A DNA stretch of 64,000 bases from Marasmius tenuissimus. Taxonomy: Eukaryota > Basidiomycota > Agaricomycetes > Agaricales > Marasmiaceae. Each line of letters starts with the position of its first letter. Position 1 is the stretch's first letter. Positions 1 through 11,130 of the stretch are shown here, piece after piece. Location of the stretch: positions 434,001 through 498,000 of the forward strand of contig JAQOTA010000071.1 in NCBI GenBank assembly GCA_029532415.1. Direction: 5' to 3'. The notes under the pieces were generated by a model. That model was not told where the DNA came from. It saw only the letters and a list, made by a program, of their open reading frames with translations, and made no database searches. The position numbers and the translations under genes are program-made.

Positions 1-58
1 TTTCGCTGTGATACTGTATGCCTTTTTGTTTGTTTTCTCTGAACTTGGGTTGTATTAG

Positions 59-661
59 TACGATACGCTCGTGAACCAAGCTCAATTTGCCAGTGGTACC
101 CCAAATTTCTACGGAGTCGGGTTAAGACCTGAAGAACAGCTCAATCCGGAAGCACAGATAGTAGCAATCACTACGCTGCTGGGTGGGGTCATCTCGTGGG
201 ACGACGACGACGGGGCCACACCGAACGGGGCCACGCCGAACGGGACCACGCCGAATGACCCTGGAGGACCAGGGAGCAGTACCGGGAATCTGAAAGGCCG
301 AGCACCTATTGGAGCAATAATCGGTGGTGTAGTAGGGGGCGTTCTGGGACTGGGTTTCGTCGTTGCAGGATTCTGCTACTTCTACCTCCGCCGTACCAGA
401 TGCCAGTCCCATATTGTGGAGCCATACCCGGCGGCAGTGATGAACTCCGAGCCTCCAATGCTAAGTTCAACTCTTGTGCCCCTTCGGTCGGGTGGGTATA
501 AAAGACGAGCACCTCTGCCAGCAAGCCCCGCCCCAGAGCCACAGTCCAGTCGTACGCACGAGGCGACTACGGCAGAACTCGTGGGCATATTGTACCGAAG
601 GTTGGGGAACGGTGCGAACGAGAGGCCTCCGGGATATCCCAGGAGTATTGTAATCTCGTAG
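59..661 (+). CDS. GH76-like membrane-anchored glycosidase, copy A (3' exon only)
   Basis: Last exon of a gene whose 5' part lies left of the window; an intron 3' end (TTAG at 55-58) precedes it and the codons read YDTLVNQ. It matches the last exons of three further copies at 6.3, 14.8 and 20.1 kb. Parts in order: end of the GH76-type catalytic region (FYGVG, then QIVAITTLLGGVIS), an acidic Gly/Pro linker, one glycine-zipper transmembrane helix (IGGVVGGVLG), basic residues (LRR) and a cytoplasmic tail with EATTAELV and a terminal PPGY. GH76 enzymes are known as endo-alpha-1,6-mannanases and, as Dfg5/Dcw1, as cell-wall cross-linkers. The family call comes from the complete copies; this exon alone has no catalytic residues. 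Confidence 0.7.
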   Translation, partial: YDTLVNQAQFASGTPNFYGVGLRPEEQLNPEAQIVAITTLLGGVISWDDDDGATPNGATPNGTTPNDPGGPGSSTGNLKGRAPIGAIIGGVVGGVLGLGFVVAGFCYFYLRRTRCQSHIVEPYPAAVMNSEPPMLSSTLVPLRSGGYKRRAPLPASPAPEPQSSRTHEATTAELVGILYRRLGNGANERPPGYPRSIVIS

Positions 662-752
662 TACTCGCCCTGGTCTCAACTTGGAGGGATTGCAATAACA
701 TTTATGTATTTGTTTGCTTCGCTTTTGCTCTGATTCAGGTTCTGCATGGTTT

Positions 753-2369
753 CTACCTACCTAACGTTATTGGGTTCGGGGATTCGGGCACAATCTCGAG
801 AGGCTTTGTATTGTAGACCAAAAGGAAAGTAACCACAACAAAGGACATAACTCGTTTAACATAGCGAAGAACAACCACCGTCTCGTGATAATAGAACTCC
901 GCCACATACTGTGCGAGCGTCCACACCCGGCCCCCGAGTCGACACGGTTTCCTAGTCAGCTGCTCCTGGTGATTCATCCATCCAGTCAACTGTTCCCCAA
1001 TCTCTTCTTGCAATATCGAGACAAAATCACGACGCATCTGGGGCACAAAAACGTCCCAATCAAGACCAAAATCAGGATCGAACTTCTGACTACTCCATCC
1101 GAGATCGATGAGCGGAGAATCTGGATATGCCGTCACATATGCAGCTACCATCGCTATACAATTTCCACATGCGACCTTCGAAGCTCCGAAACAGGGCTCG
1201 ACGTGTAAGAGTAGGTCGTTCTCGTGGAGATGAATGAGGAGTTCTTTTTGGCCGTGCGCGTGAGGGCGCTTCCGAGGTTTGGCTGAGGGCTCTGGATTTG
1301 TCAGTTTTTGGATGACCTGTTCGGTGAACGACTTGACCTGACTCTCGAGCGAGGGATCTCGCAAAGAGATCTGTTTGCGGGACGTTTTTGAGCTGTATGC
1401 GAAGACGATACCTTCCATGGCTTCGAGGGCGCTTGAGATGGTGGTTGATATGGTATCAGGGTCCATAGTAGGGGTAAAAACCGGTTCATACGATAGAGAG
1501 GGCGGCGATTGAAGAAAAACGATGTCGAAGGTGTCCTGGAAGATGTGCGAGAATTGAGTCGAAGTGGCTGGTCTGACGAGGTCCGTGCTGTAACAATTAA
1601 TGGATATGAAACTCGATAACCCTTTCGTGAAATGAAGACACTCTTTCGACTCTTTTGCGTTAAGTATTTTCAGAAAAAAAAACACGAACTGTAGTGAGAC
1701 CAACGGGACTCACCCAAATAAGCAATGTGGGTAAGGTGTTGAAATTTGTCGCAAAAAGCGTTAGTCATCAGGCATGCCGTTTCACCCGCGAAGTGACCAC
1801 TTTTCTACCCAGCTTGCATACAACTCCTCGACGGCCGTCATGGCATATTCAACACGGTCTGCCTCTTCCTCCATACTTGTTCTCCCCGATACTCTTGATT
1901 TGATCCAATGTATCCTCCAACTCAGGAACGGCGAGCCATGCTCCAAGGCAGAGAGGATGAAGATGTTCCGACAATTTACGGAGGTGGTGCTCCCATCAGT
2001 TCCAACTAAACTCGTACATTCTTCTGGACAGGGTTCTGGCAAGCTCTCCCGATTTGACTTGTTCCGAGTCAGCGTTGGTGTTCTTGAGCAAACGAAAAGA
2101 TGGATTGAAGATGAGTCCAAGCACCTACGGGTGCATCAGACCCAAAGGATATGTAGAGGGTAGTGTGAGATCCTTGTTCTTTGCCAGAGACGCTGCTACA
2201 GCAGCACATTGCCTAGACTGAAGCGATGGTGTCCAACAATAAGGCAAGAGAAATTCGTTGTGGACGAAACGAGCCAAGGTGATCAATGAATTTGATGTCC
2301 TAGGGCCGAAATTAATTTGAGGAGAACGAGAGGTTGTTTTGCTTCAGATGAGAGATTTGGAGTGGGCAT
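753..2369 (-). pseudogene. Decayed OTT_1508-like deaminase-family gene
   Basis: A protein-like reading runs through several frames. An N-terminal piece starts at ATG 2369. A frame change near 2285 leads to a piece reading RFVHNEFLLPYC. Later pieces include EHHLRKLSEHLHPLC, interrupted by TGA at 1998-1996, AVEELYASW (about 1880-1795) and FCDKFQHLTHIAYL (about 1790-1715). After an intron the frame stays open to 753. The last exon has the family pattern GASKVACGNC (SK..C..C zinc ligands), followed by WDVFVPQMRRDF. The usual HAE zinc/catalytic motif is replaced by QKE just upstream of LLIHL. At least three frame changes, one stop and a lost zinc ligand indicate a pseudogene. Assignment to the fungal OTT_1508-like deaminase family rests on motif recall only. 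Confidence 0.5.
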
Positions 2370-2819
2370 GATTAGGAGGTTGAAAACCGTAACGTTCAAC
2401 AGCAGACCTGCGGCAGACTCTGAGTCTCAGAGTGACTCAGACTGAGAAGGCTGGGCAATCATGTGACTCCTCTGTTGAAGGGGTCTTGGCGGACTCGAGT
2501 CGGCTATCTCCTCTATTCCCACTATCGCTGTGCTCAATGTGAAGTCTGACTCCGCTACACTCAGCCTCACGACGCAATGCTCTCCACACATCAAACTGTG
2601 ACTACCCACTCACCTAATCTATGAGACAGCCTCCAACTCGTCCCTAGGAACAAGTCGACCGCGATCTCGTTCAGGTCCCACGGCTAGGGCTTGGAAAAAC
2701 CTGAACGGCAGACGCACAAGGGTGAGCATGTCAATATGGCAAACTTCCAAGCCAAATTCTGGGGTCCAGTCAGCGCCGAACGGATTCAATGATGGGCACA
2801 ACCCAAAACCCCTCAATAC

Positions 2820-3320
2820 GCGTCAACGAAGATGATTCTGATTATTTCGTCGGTCTCGCGATTACAATATCGGAATGTGGATAGCTGTCTTCACAAGGTC
2901 AGTCTTTGTTTTTTTACTGTTCAATCTGCACGTTAATACAAGAATTTGCAGCCATAAACTCTTGTCCTCTCACCAGCGTCCGCCTGAGTGAAAGGAAATG
3001 CGAAATACCAGACGAACAGAAGAAACCAGTAGAATCTCACGAACCGGCCACAAAGGAACGAAGGAAGTGCCAGAAGAGGTCGTATAGTGGGGCTTGGGAC
3101 TGGTTGTCGTTCACGACAAGGAAGAGTTTGAACGCGGTTGAGGCTTCACGTCCGTCCTCGCCCTCGCGGATATACACCATCTCTCCACCGCTTCTTCCAA
3201 CCGCACCACAAACCCAACCTCTCCCGTTGTATATACTCGAGCGGCTGAAAACGGGTGCACAGCAGGTCGAGTTGATGAGATGTGGGGAGGGTGTGTCGAT
3301 TATGACCTGTAACCTACGAG
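2820..3320 (+). repeat. Diverged copy 1 of the GH76-unit upstream block
   Basis: This stretch resembles parts of 9820-10640 and 16118-16860. Shared landmarks in the same order are a GTCGGTCTCGCGATTACAA-like start, the text around CGAAATACCAGACGAACAG, a GTATAGTGGGGCTTGGGACTGG segment (cut short here) and GTTGATGAGATG near its end. No long open frame is conserved between copies, so it looks non-coding. It lies upstream of GH76-B as the other two lie upstream of GH76-C and GH76-D. The rest of 2370-3880 shows no supportable gene. Confidence 0.5.
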
Positions 3321-3881
3321 TAGCAAGGAGCTTCAGAATCCAGGGTCCTACTCAGTATCGGGAAGCGCTCGAAGCTTGAAGACACGTCCGTTCTCGGTCC
3401 GTAATCGTTCTCCGCTCGATTATATCGTCCTGTGTCGTGTTCTAACCCTCAGTTGTCGCGGAAGAAGATGGTGCAGACATGACCACACCGTTTTGGAAAA
3501 AATTATCCTGAGCATCCTCTCGGGGTAACGTTTGTGCGCAGAGAGAGAGAACCATGTAACGTGGCGCTGATCAGTTGGTCGTTTCTGATCTAACCTGTGT
3601 CGATGGGGTCAAAATTTGACGACTGATTACAGCCTCGATGATGCGAGCAAAACTCGATTTTACAAGGAAGAGTACAATGTACATTAATCTCAGAGGATAT
3701 GGGAGCTCGACCGGCCTTTCATCCAGCAAGTCTCTTGCTCAAGTGCCGGTGGCAACATCCAGGAAACCAAGCACAGGCTTGCGGCACAAATCAGAGCCAG
3801 CCCCATCGCGTCCTTCGGTATCAGACATCAATATCATGATGCGGAGCGAATAGAATCACAACTTATCAACCTTATACCGAC

Positions 3882-4070
3882 TTGAAGGTACAACAACGGG
3901 AGATTCGCATATCATTGGATTCTTGTACATACACTTCGAAGTCTGAAATAGGCACTCGAACCGACTTGCCACGCAACTTCATCATGATTATTCTCCTCAG
4001 CTTGTATCTTCTTGCAAGACTCGTACTCGCCGGTGAGACCCATAGAGGCATACTCCCCTCTATTGGCGTA
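3882..4070 (+). pseudogene. Orphan duplicate of GH76 leader and exon 1
   Basis: The segment repeats 4443-4629, the leader and first coding exon of GH76-B. ATG at 3984 opens MIILLSLYLLARLVLA, nearly identical to the GH76-B signal peptide MIILLSWYLLARLVLD at 4543. The upstream leader (around CTTCATCATGATTATTCTCC) is also shared. No GH76 exon 2 follows, and the frame soon ends at 4085. It is best read as a remnant of a tandem duplication. It could in principle act as an alternative first exon for GH76-B, which only transcripts could show. Confidence 0.65.
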
Positions 4071-4542
4071 TCGCTCCGTGCATGATACTTTCCCGACGCT
4101 GAGCAGAATTTGAGGCTCTGTCGATGACCGCCACCATAATGGTATCGCGACTCCGGGCGGCAGAGACCAGGTGCTCATTAGCACTACTCGGAGAGTCGGG
4201 GGAGGGGGGACACTTGAATGTAGAAGAGTCTTTCGCTCAAGAAGCGTAGGTGACAACATCCAGGATTCATTGCCGCGCTGTACATTGAACAACATTGTAA
4301 ACAGGTCTGAGGGTCAGATTATTATCGCACGGCGGTGTTTGCACTCTGCGTCCTACATAATAATATTATTAGACACCGGCGCCCACGCGGAGCGAACACA
4401 GCTCATCAAACCTTTTAACGACATGCTGATCAGAGAGGACTCGAAGATACAACAGTGAGAAGATCGGGTACTGTTGGATCTTCATACATCAACTCCCAAG
4501 TCTGGAAGGACCACTCGAACTTGCTCCCCGCACAGTTTCATC

Positions 4543-7005
4543 ATGATTATTCTCCTCAGCTGGTATCTTCTTGCAAGACTCGTCCTCGATGCGCGGGGTC
4601 AAGAACTGAGTGTGCCTTCGTTCTGGGGTGTACGTCTTTCACTGGAGGTGATTCGGTAACCCCATTAACCTACGCTATGCGTCCACGGCGGTCCAGAAAA
4701 CTCGCAATACCTCGCGTGAAGAGCGAATCAATGCCACAGCGTCGGCGATTGACGCGTTTCTTCTATCAGACACTTTCTTCGCAGACGGGGCCAACAACGA
4801 CCTACCTGCTGATAATTCCTGGCCCTATGGGGAACTTCTGGCTCGTTTGGCAGACTTTGATATCTTGACAAATCAAACCAAATACAAGGATGTTGCTCAA
4901 AAACGTTACCTCCCTGCTCTCCAACGGTTGGATCCTCAAGCTGCCCTACAGGATAGGTGAGTCACGTTAGCCGCCCAAATTTCGTGTCCGTCAACTTGGT
5001 ATTTACTCTTGAATGCAGCCGTGTGAGTCACTCCGTCGCCGTTGCTCGCTTTCAAGGGATGCAATATTCTTACGCGCCAGTTTCATGTGGGTTCTCCCCA
5101 GGTCAGATACAAGTTGTAAGCTTGCTCTCCTGCCATTTCTCGAAGAGGCCACATTGCTCAAAGTACGCCATCTGAGAGTCCCCTAGCTGCTACGCATACG
5201 CAGCTGCCCGTGCCTACCTAGCATATCAAGACGAGGGGTTCTTGCACATCGCAAAGGACTATTGGAATTCTAGTCAAAGGTTGACTATCTCTCAGGCCGA
5301 CACATAGTCAGGCGAGATCCCGGGAAAACTAACAGTGGACTCCTCAAAACTCTTCCTGACTTGCACAAATAAACCTGGCAGTGGGTTGTTTGCTGCCGAC
5401 AGAAATTCCCTACGCTAATTTTTTGGATGTCGTGGAAGATTTCACGCTCGCTGGTGCGACATTACAGAACGGGGTGAGCATTGGTAGCTGGCCTAGCCGC
5501 GAAGCATCCCTTGAAAGCAAGCGACTCATACACGATATAGGTTCCGGATGGTTTCGACCTACGGATCACGACGATTTCTACGGCGTAAGATCCCTTATCT
5601 ATTCTCGACGCATTCGAGCTTGCTGAACGTATGATCAATAGGACACATCTGAGGTACGAGACTACTCTTTCCTTCGCCAGAGCCGGGTCCCTGAGCTATT
5701 TCTACGCAGCCTTACCGTCGCACTCGCTGATATAACCTCCAACCTGGATCAAACGTACATCGACCCAGCGAAAGAACAAGCTGACTTCATGCTCACCGCG
5801 CTCTACAAGGGAGCTGGAGTGTTCCGCAACTGGATACGGCCAGATCAGAAGAATTGCCCATCCGGTGATGATCACACTACTTCCCTATTCGATGCCGGGT
5901 TCTCCATGCAAGCATTGTCGGCTTTCGCGTTGGCGTCTAAAAACAGCTCTTTTATGGACGTGTAAGTGCGGTTGCTCATGCCATCCGTTCCTGTGACTGA
6001 GCGGTTTGTTTCGTAGACTCAGGGACATGGTTCATAGTACCACTCTCCTGGAAGATTGGAATACCTCCGATGGCATCCTTGGTCATCAAACTGCCTGTTC
6101 TGTATCTCAACGATAAGACTAACATTCCACTTAGATACGGAACTGGCTCGGAACTCAACTAGAGGCAGCGACATCGAAGTCGCAGCTGCAACACAGGGTA
6201 TGCTGCGGAGCTACTATGACTTGGTCATCAGCAACCGTACTGCCTCAGATCTGAAGACTTTTCTCCAGGCTTATTTGGAGGTCCAGGCGAGTGTCTCTTC
6301 CCAGATTCCCTATATATATTGATAAGTAAACGTCAGTATACTGCTCTTGTGAACCGAGCTACATCTACCAGTAGTGCCCAAAACCTATATGGGAAGGGAC
6401 TGGCCCCAGATACTCAATTCAACCGGGACTACCAGTTACTGGCCATCACTACACTACTGGGCGGGGTGATATCAGGCGATAACCCCACGCCTAGCGATCT
6501 CAGAGGGGGTGATCGTCCCGGTACCCACAGAGTCCCCATAGGAGCAATAGTCGGTGGGATAGTAGGGGGTGCTCTAGGTCTTGTTCTGGCTTCCGCAGGA
6601 AGCTACTGTTATGTTCGCCGGAGACGCCGGCTGCAGCTTTCACCGCCTACCATGGAGCCGTACCCAACGATGTCAATGAATTCCCCGACGCCAACCCCGC
6701 CTGTTCCGACTGGTCCGCCGTTTCGATCGGGTAAATATATTGAGAAGGCGACCGTGCCTTCGGCGAGCCTTAGGATCTCAGAAAGTACAACTTCTGAACC
6801 TTTGGTACTCCCAGCGCCCGGGCCCGTTTCAGAGCCAGTTTTGGAACCCCAGTCCGGTCGTATGCGTGAGGCGACTACGGCAGAACTCGTAACGTTATTG
6901 AACCAGAGGTTGGGACTTGAACCGCGGGATGCGAACGGCGAACAATTGGATGCGAATCAGAGCCCTCCGGATTACAGTAGCCACGCGGGAGGTGGCAGAA
7001 TCTGA
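4543..7005 (+). pseudogene. GH76-like glycosidase copy B with in-frame stop
   Basis: Same architecture as copies C and D: signal peptide (exon 1, 4543-4629), exon 2 (4697-4956) with SWPYGELLARLADFDILTNQ, a 4-base microexon (5019-5022), a 14-base exon (5102-5115), and an exon from 5187 with YAYAAARAYLAY and YWNSSQR. It continues with FTLAGATL, ITSNLDQTYID, ALYKGAGVF, and the last exon to 7005 with transmembrane helix, RRRRR stretch, EATTAELV and PPDY. In the exon from 5187 the codon after GCC GAC ACA is TAG (5305-5307). Copy D has CAG and copy C CGG at that site, so one transition could have made the stop. All other exons stay open, suggesting recent loss or a rare allele. The catalytic GH76 domain would be cut near its middle. 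Confidence 0.7.
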
Positions 7006-7540
7006 TGGTGTTACGGAAATTCTTTGGAATTCAAAGCTTTGGGAGGGCCAGACCCGTATGAATACTACACCCAGGTTGACGACGATCATATTGGAGTCAT
7101 TGCAAGAAGTTACCTACTGGCCATGTACCTATTTCTGAAAAGGCTCGAGTTGAATCTCTATCGAAGTGACTGAAATGTACTTCACTCACGCTTCGGAGTC
7201 ACGCAGCACGTACGGCATATCCTATGCAATTTGATTCGAACTAGTGAGGAGTTCTCATCTAATGCTTGAGCATTGAACGTGATCGCACAAACTTCGCCGT
7301 CTCTCTCAATGGCAATTGTTTCGACGCAGCTCGCGATCATGAGTTGGATTGCGGCGGATCCCTCCAGACATGCGCGTACATATCGTCAAACTTGACCACC
7401 ACCGAAACGAGGGTCGAGACTCGGCATTTGCACTGAACCTCAGCGTGCAAAGCTCCGAGGAGTACATAGCATGTACGGCGATGAATCAAGCTGGGACCCG
7501 GCCCCCACAACTAGCGGTACTAAACTAACATTGAGGCCTA
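7006..7540. other. Intergenic between GH76-B and terpene synthase
   Basis: The two genes converge here. Only the 3' flanks are expected; no conserved reading frame or structured element was recognised. Confidence 0.4.
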
Positions 7541-8665
7541 CTATTTCTGAGCACTATTATATCTAGGGGAGGTCGCAGACCAAAACCCACTACCTCCCAT
7601 CAGTAATAGGATCCCATCAACATAGTACTTGATGGTATCCGTTCCAGTTTCTTTCAGCTTCAATCCTGTTTTCCATACGACTTCCTCGGCTTGTATGGTC
7701 AAGTCCTTGACGAGGATCTTCGCGTCCTTCTCACTCAAGGAGTGTTGCTTCATGACCACAGGAATTGCGTTACGAATTCCTGCGAAGCGGTCGACAACTT
7801 CCTTCTTTTCCATCTCCCATGACCAGTAATCTATTTATCGATCAATGATCCGACATGCTGACACCGACGCAAGGACTCGAACTCACCGTTAGTCAAAGCC
7901 ATAACTCGTGCGCAGGCGGCGTCAAATTCCTTGGTAATCTGGGTCTCTTCGTCGTTGAGGTAGATGTCGAGGGTCCACTGCACCCATAACGAACAGGTTC
8001 TTTTTGCCAGTCAGACTGGATCCATATTTAGCTACAGCAGTTCGTGACTAACCGATAACCCACGTTGAGAGTTCTAAAAGTGCAATATTCTTCAACGTCG
8101 TCGTATGTCTTGTCGTTTCCGTCGTACTCTGTCAAATACTGACGCAATGTACCAATAATCCAGGGTGCACGTTCTGGATCCAAGGCGGTGATCCGGTCTC
8201 TGGCGTCGTGGAAGATACTTGTCCTCAAGTTCTTCTTACCAGGAGCGGGGGCCGTTTCGCCGGCGGTCTTGTCCCCAGAAACCAACTGCTTGACCGTGGC
8301 GTGTTCGAGCGCGGCCTCTTCTTGGGGAAGGGCCTCGATTATATCTTTTGTTTTCTTGAATTAGTAACACGTTGACATTGATTTGTCTCGCTGTACTGAC
8401 CGTCATACATCCACAAAGCTTCAGTGATCTCAGCAGCAAGCTTGACCTTTTCTGCCTTGCCTTCGGGATAGCAGAATGCGTGGACGACCCCGTAAGGTCC
8501 GACGGCGTACGACCGAGTGTCCTTCTTGGACTCCGGTACCAAACGTCGAAACATCTTCCGGGTGGCATCCGAACCTTGTGCAATGAGTGATTCGTCCTTG
8601 TGGAGGCGCACGGGAAACCTTTGGAAGTACTGAGGGACAAGGGTAGTGTCGATTACCTTGGACAT
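7541..8665 (-). CDS. Class I terpene synthase (fusicoccadiene-type cyclase domain)
   Basis: Four exons join in phase: 8665-8401, 8344-8053, 7999-7887 and 7830-7541, giving about 319 residues from MSKVIDTTL. Class I terpene cyclases ionise prenyl diphosphates with three Mg ions. The first metal site is WMYDDIIEAL (DDxxE, near residue 89, split by intron 1). The second is NDYWSWEME, an exact NDxxSxxxE (near residue 223, split by intron 3). A C-terminal ATSPRY carries the conserved RY pair, and FRTLNVGYR lies between. Length fits a stand-alone cyclase domain of the type found in fungal chimeric di/sesterterpene synthases; no prenyltransferase domain is attached. The start at 8665 is preferred over 8710 because family proteins begin shortly before the VPQYF-like segment. 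It lies inside the GH76 array with no P450 or other tailoring gene beside it, so the product is unknown. Confidence 0.85.
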
Positions 8666-9819
8666 GATAGCTGTTCGGATGGTAAGTGAGTCTACGGGGT
8701 TGAAGCGCAAGGTAGAGTCGGCCCCTGTCCGTTGATGTCAGACACCAAAAACGTTATACACGCGGAGCAACTGTCAAACAGCGAGGCGAAGCCATTCATG
8801 GTCCTGACTGGTCCTGATTAGGACTCGTGAGGTAGGGGATCAAAGTTGACCCGAAAGTTCACCGGGAGAATCGGAGATTTGGAAGTTTTGAACGACATCC
8901 TGCCTGCTCTCACCAGCTCCTTCGGCACACTATTCTAGATGACGCTGCTAATCCCTCTCACCCGCACCCGCGCAAAACTCATCTACCCTCTTTTCTGGCA
9001 GTTGTCTCCGCTCGAACCGTATCAGCCCCGGGTCCTCAGTACATGTGTTTATGGGGAGACTTTTGGGTGTTCTAGGGCCAGACCTGTGACCTAAGAGCGA
9101 TACACCCATATATGTGTACAATCCGACGAATGCACAACACGCGTTCACCAAGCGTTCACTGCAGAAAACAAACCTCTCCCATGAGAACGCTGTCGGACGA
9201 TTGAATTGATTGATCCAGACTGAGCGGGACTGTTCAGGCACCCTTCGATAGTCCATTTGAGTGGTCGCCTGGCGATTACGAGGATGTGGTTGTCAATATG
9301 AAGGCCAGAGTTTGAGGGGAAAATCTTTGTTGACTTGACGAGAGGAAACATCGGGTATGGTGTTGGCCGAGGCTCTCCAAGTCACTGGAAGCTTGAAATA
9401 TCAAGAAAAAACTCGTTGAGTCCTCAGAAATGACGAATGACACAGCTAGCTCTTCATCACAGCTCAATTCTCCCATTTGTGCCCCTCATAGCTATCAAGA
9501 ATTCCGATATTATCCTCTTCATGGATATAGTTTGAGTAGTCGTATAGATGGAAGCCGGTGAGGCCTTAAGGTTCGAGCAGTGGTGGAAGTTGGGGAAAAG
9601 CCCTGTGCGCTTGGTGGGAGTTCAAACGTTCAATCATTCAATTTGGTTAGGCCGCCGCTGGCGCGACCTCCCTTTCAACGTTGACCACGACTCTGACAAG
9701 ATGCTCAAGACACTCTCAGTCTGCCTATCAGGTTCGCCATTTACTTTTTCCCACTCGAGCCTATAGTCAATAATTACCTGTTCACAGCAAATACCTTCAG
9801 TAATGCTCTGACATGAACC
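8666..9819. other. Long intergenic stretch, no gene seen
   Basis: It contains the terpene synthase promoter region. A short plus-strand run at about 9242-9315 reads FDSPFEWSPGDYEDVVVNM and then stops; it has no recognised partner exon and may be a gene fragment. Confidence 0.3.
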
Positions 9820-11130
9820 GATCCTGATTATGTCGTCAGTTTTGCGCTCTCAAGACTGGGATGTGGGTAACCAACTTTTCAGGTCCGCCTTTTTTCTTTC
9901 ATCTGCTCCATGTTGCGAGTTAACTCGGAACCCTGCAGCTACATGTCCTCATTCTCTCCGTACCTTTCTTCGCCGATGTGAAAACACAAAATACCAGAGG
10001 AACGGAAGGGGAATGCTAAAACCTACAGACTGGCTGTGAAAGTGCGAAAGAAAAGGTGCAGAGCGACGAGCCGGGGAAGGTCGTACAATGGGGCTAGGGA
10101 TTGATTTTTGACGGTTGTCACTACCGTTCTTCTTTTCGAATTAGAACGACCCCATTGCCTGCCCTTGTCATGCGTCAACATCGTCTCAAGCTTCGTGCAT
10201 GGCTCTAATCGCACCCACTCCCTTCTTCGACTCTCATTGACCGGTTCCCTCCGATCAAGCCATTGTCGACTATTAGGTGTTATCCTTGTGTGAAGGGACG
10301 GAGTTAGGGGTCCTATTGGGACTCATTCTCGTTGTCGTCATTTTTCGCACTCGAATTCTTTCGGAACGCTTCTTCTGTCATCATGCACCCGTAACTCCCT
10401 CCTCTCCTCGCCGACCACGAAACCCGCACTCTGACTTGGACGTCTCCACCGGTTCTCTCTTCCGACTAGTCGACTCCTTTCGAATCTTTTAAACCGCAAC
10501 CCCTTCTTCTACCACATAGTCATCCTCATTCCCCTCGTCCACCGTCTTTACTCGAGCCGCTGACAAGGGATGAACACTACATGTTGTACTGGCGGAACGA
10601 AGCGTTTATGTTGATGAGGGTGTCAACTTGGCCGCGCCAACAACCCACGATACTTGTGTTCAGGCTCGAGAATTCGAATACTCGCAGTCCCAATTACCTT
10701 CAAGAATTGCACTTTCCATCGTAGACGCCATTCTTCAAGTCTCGAGTCAATCCAGTTCCAGGCTTTACACGCCCTCGTCCATAGAACACACCGTCATGTC
10801 CGCCGTCCAAATCTTTCATGGCTAGGCTCTTCCTCCCTGATTACGATGAAACCGAGACCCGCGTTACATTACACGGATTCGCTACGATCGGAGAATTCGT
10901 GAATTCTATCAGCCAATCAGGCTGCTGGCTCACCCTTACTGCTAGGTACGCTTATCCGTTCTTTTTGTTGCGCTCCGGGCGCTGATGCGCCTTTTTCACA
11001 GTTGGACTCATCATCTTTCTGTTGCTCATGCACGAGTCGAATGTATCCTTTTGCCCATCTTGTGTGTCGCTCGCGAGTCGCTCTATTTATAACCTGGTTC
11101 AGTGGCTGAGCCCATCCAATGTCTACGTCA
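9820..11130 (+). repeat. Copy 2 of the GH76-unit upstream block
   Basis: From about 10290 to 11130 it is strongly similar to 16540-17375 in direct orientation. Shared runs include GGGGTCCTATTGGGACTCAT, TTTTTCGCACTCGAATTCTT, ACTCCCTCCTCTCCTCGC and GCTCGAGAATTCGAATACTC. The part before 10290 matches copies 1 and 3 more loosely. Short frames differ between copies and contain stops, so no protein is supported. It sits about 1.8 kb upstream of GH76-C, as copy 3 sits about 1 kb upstream of GH76-D. Confidence 0.75.
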
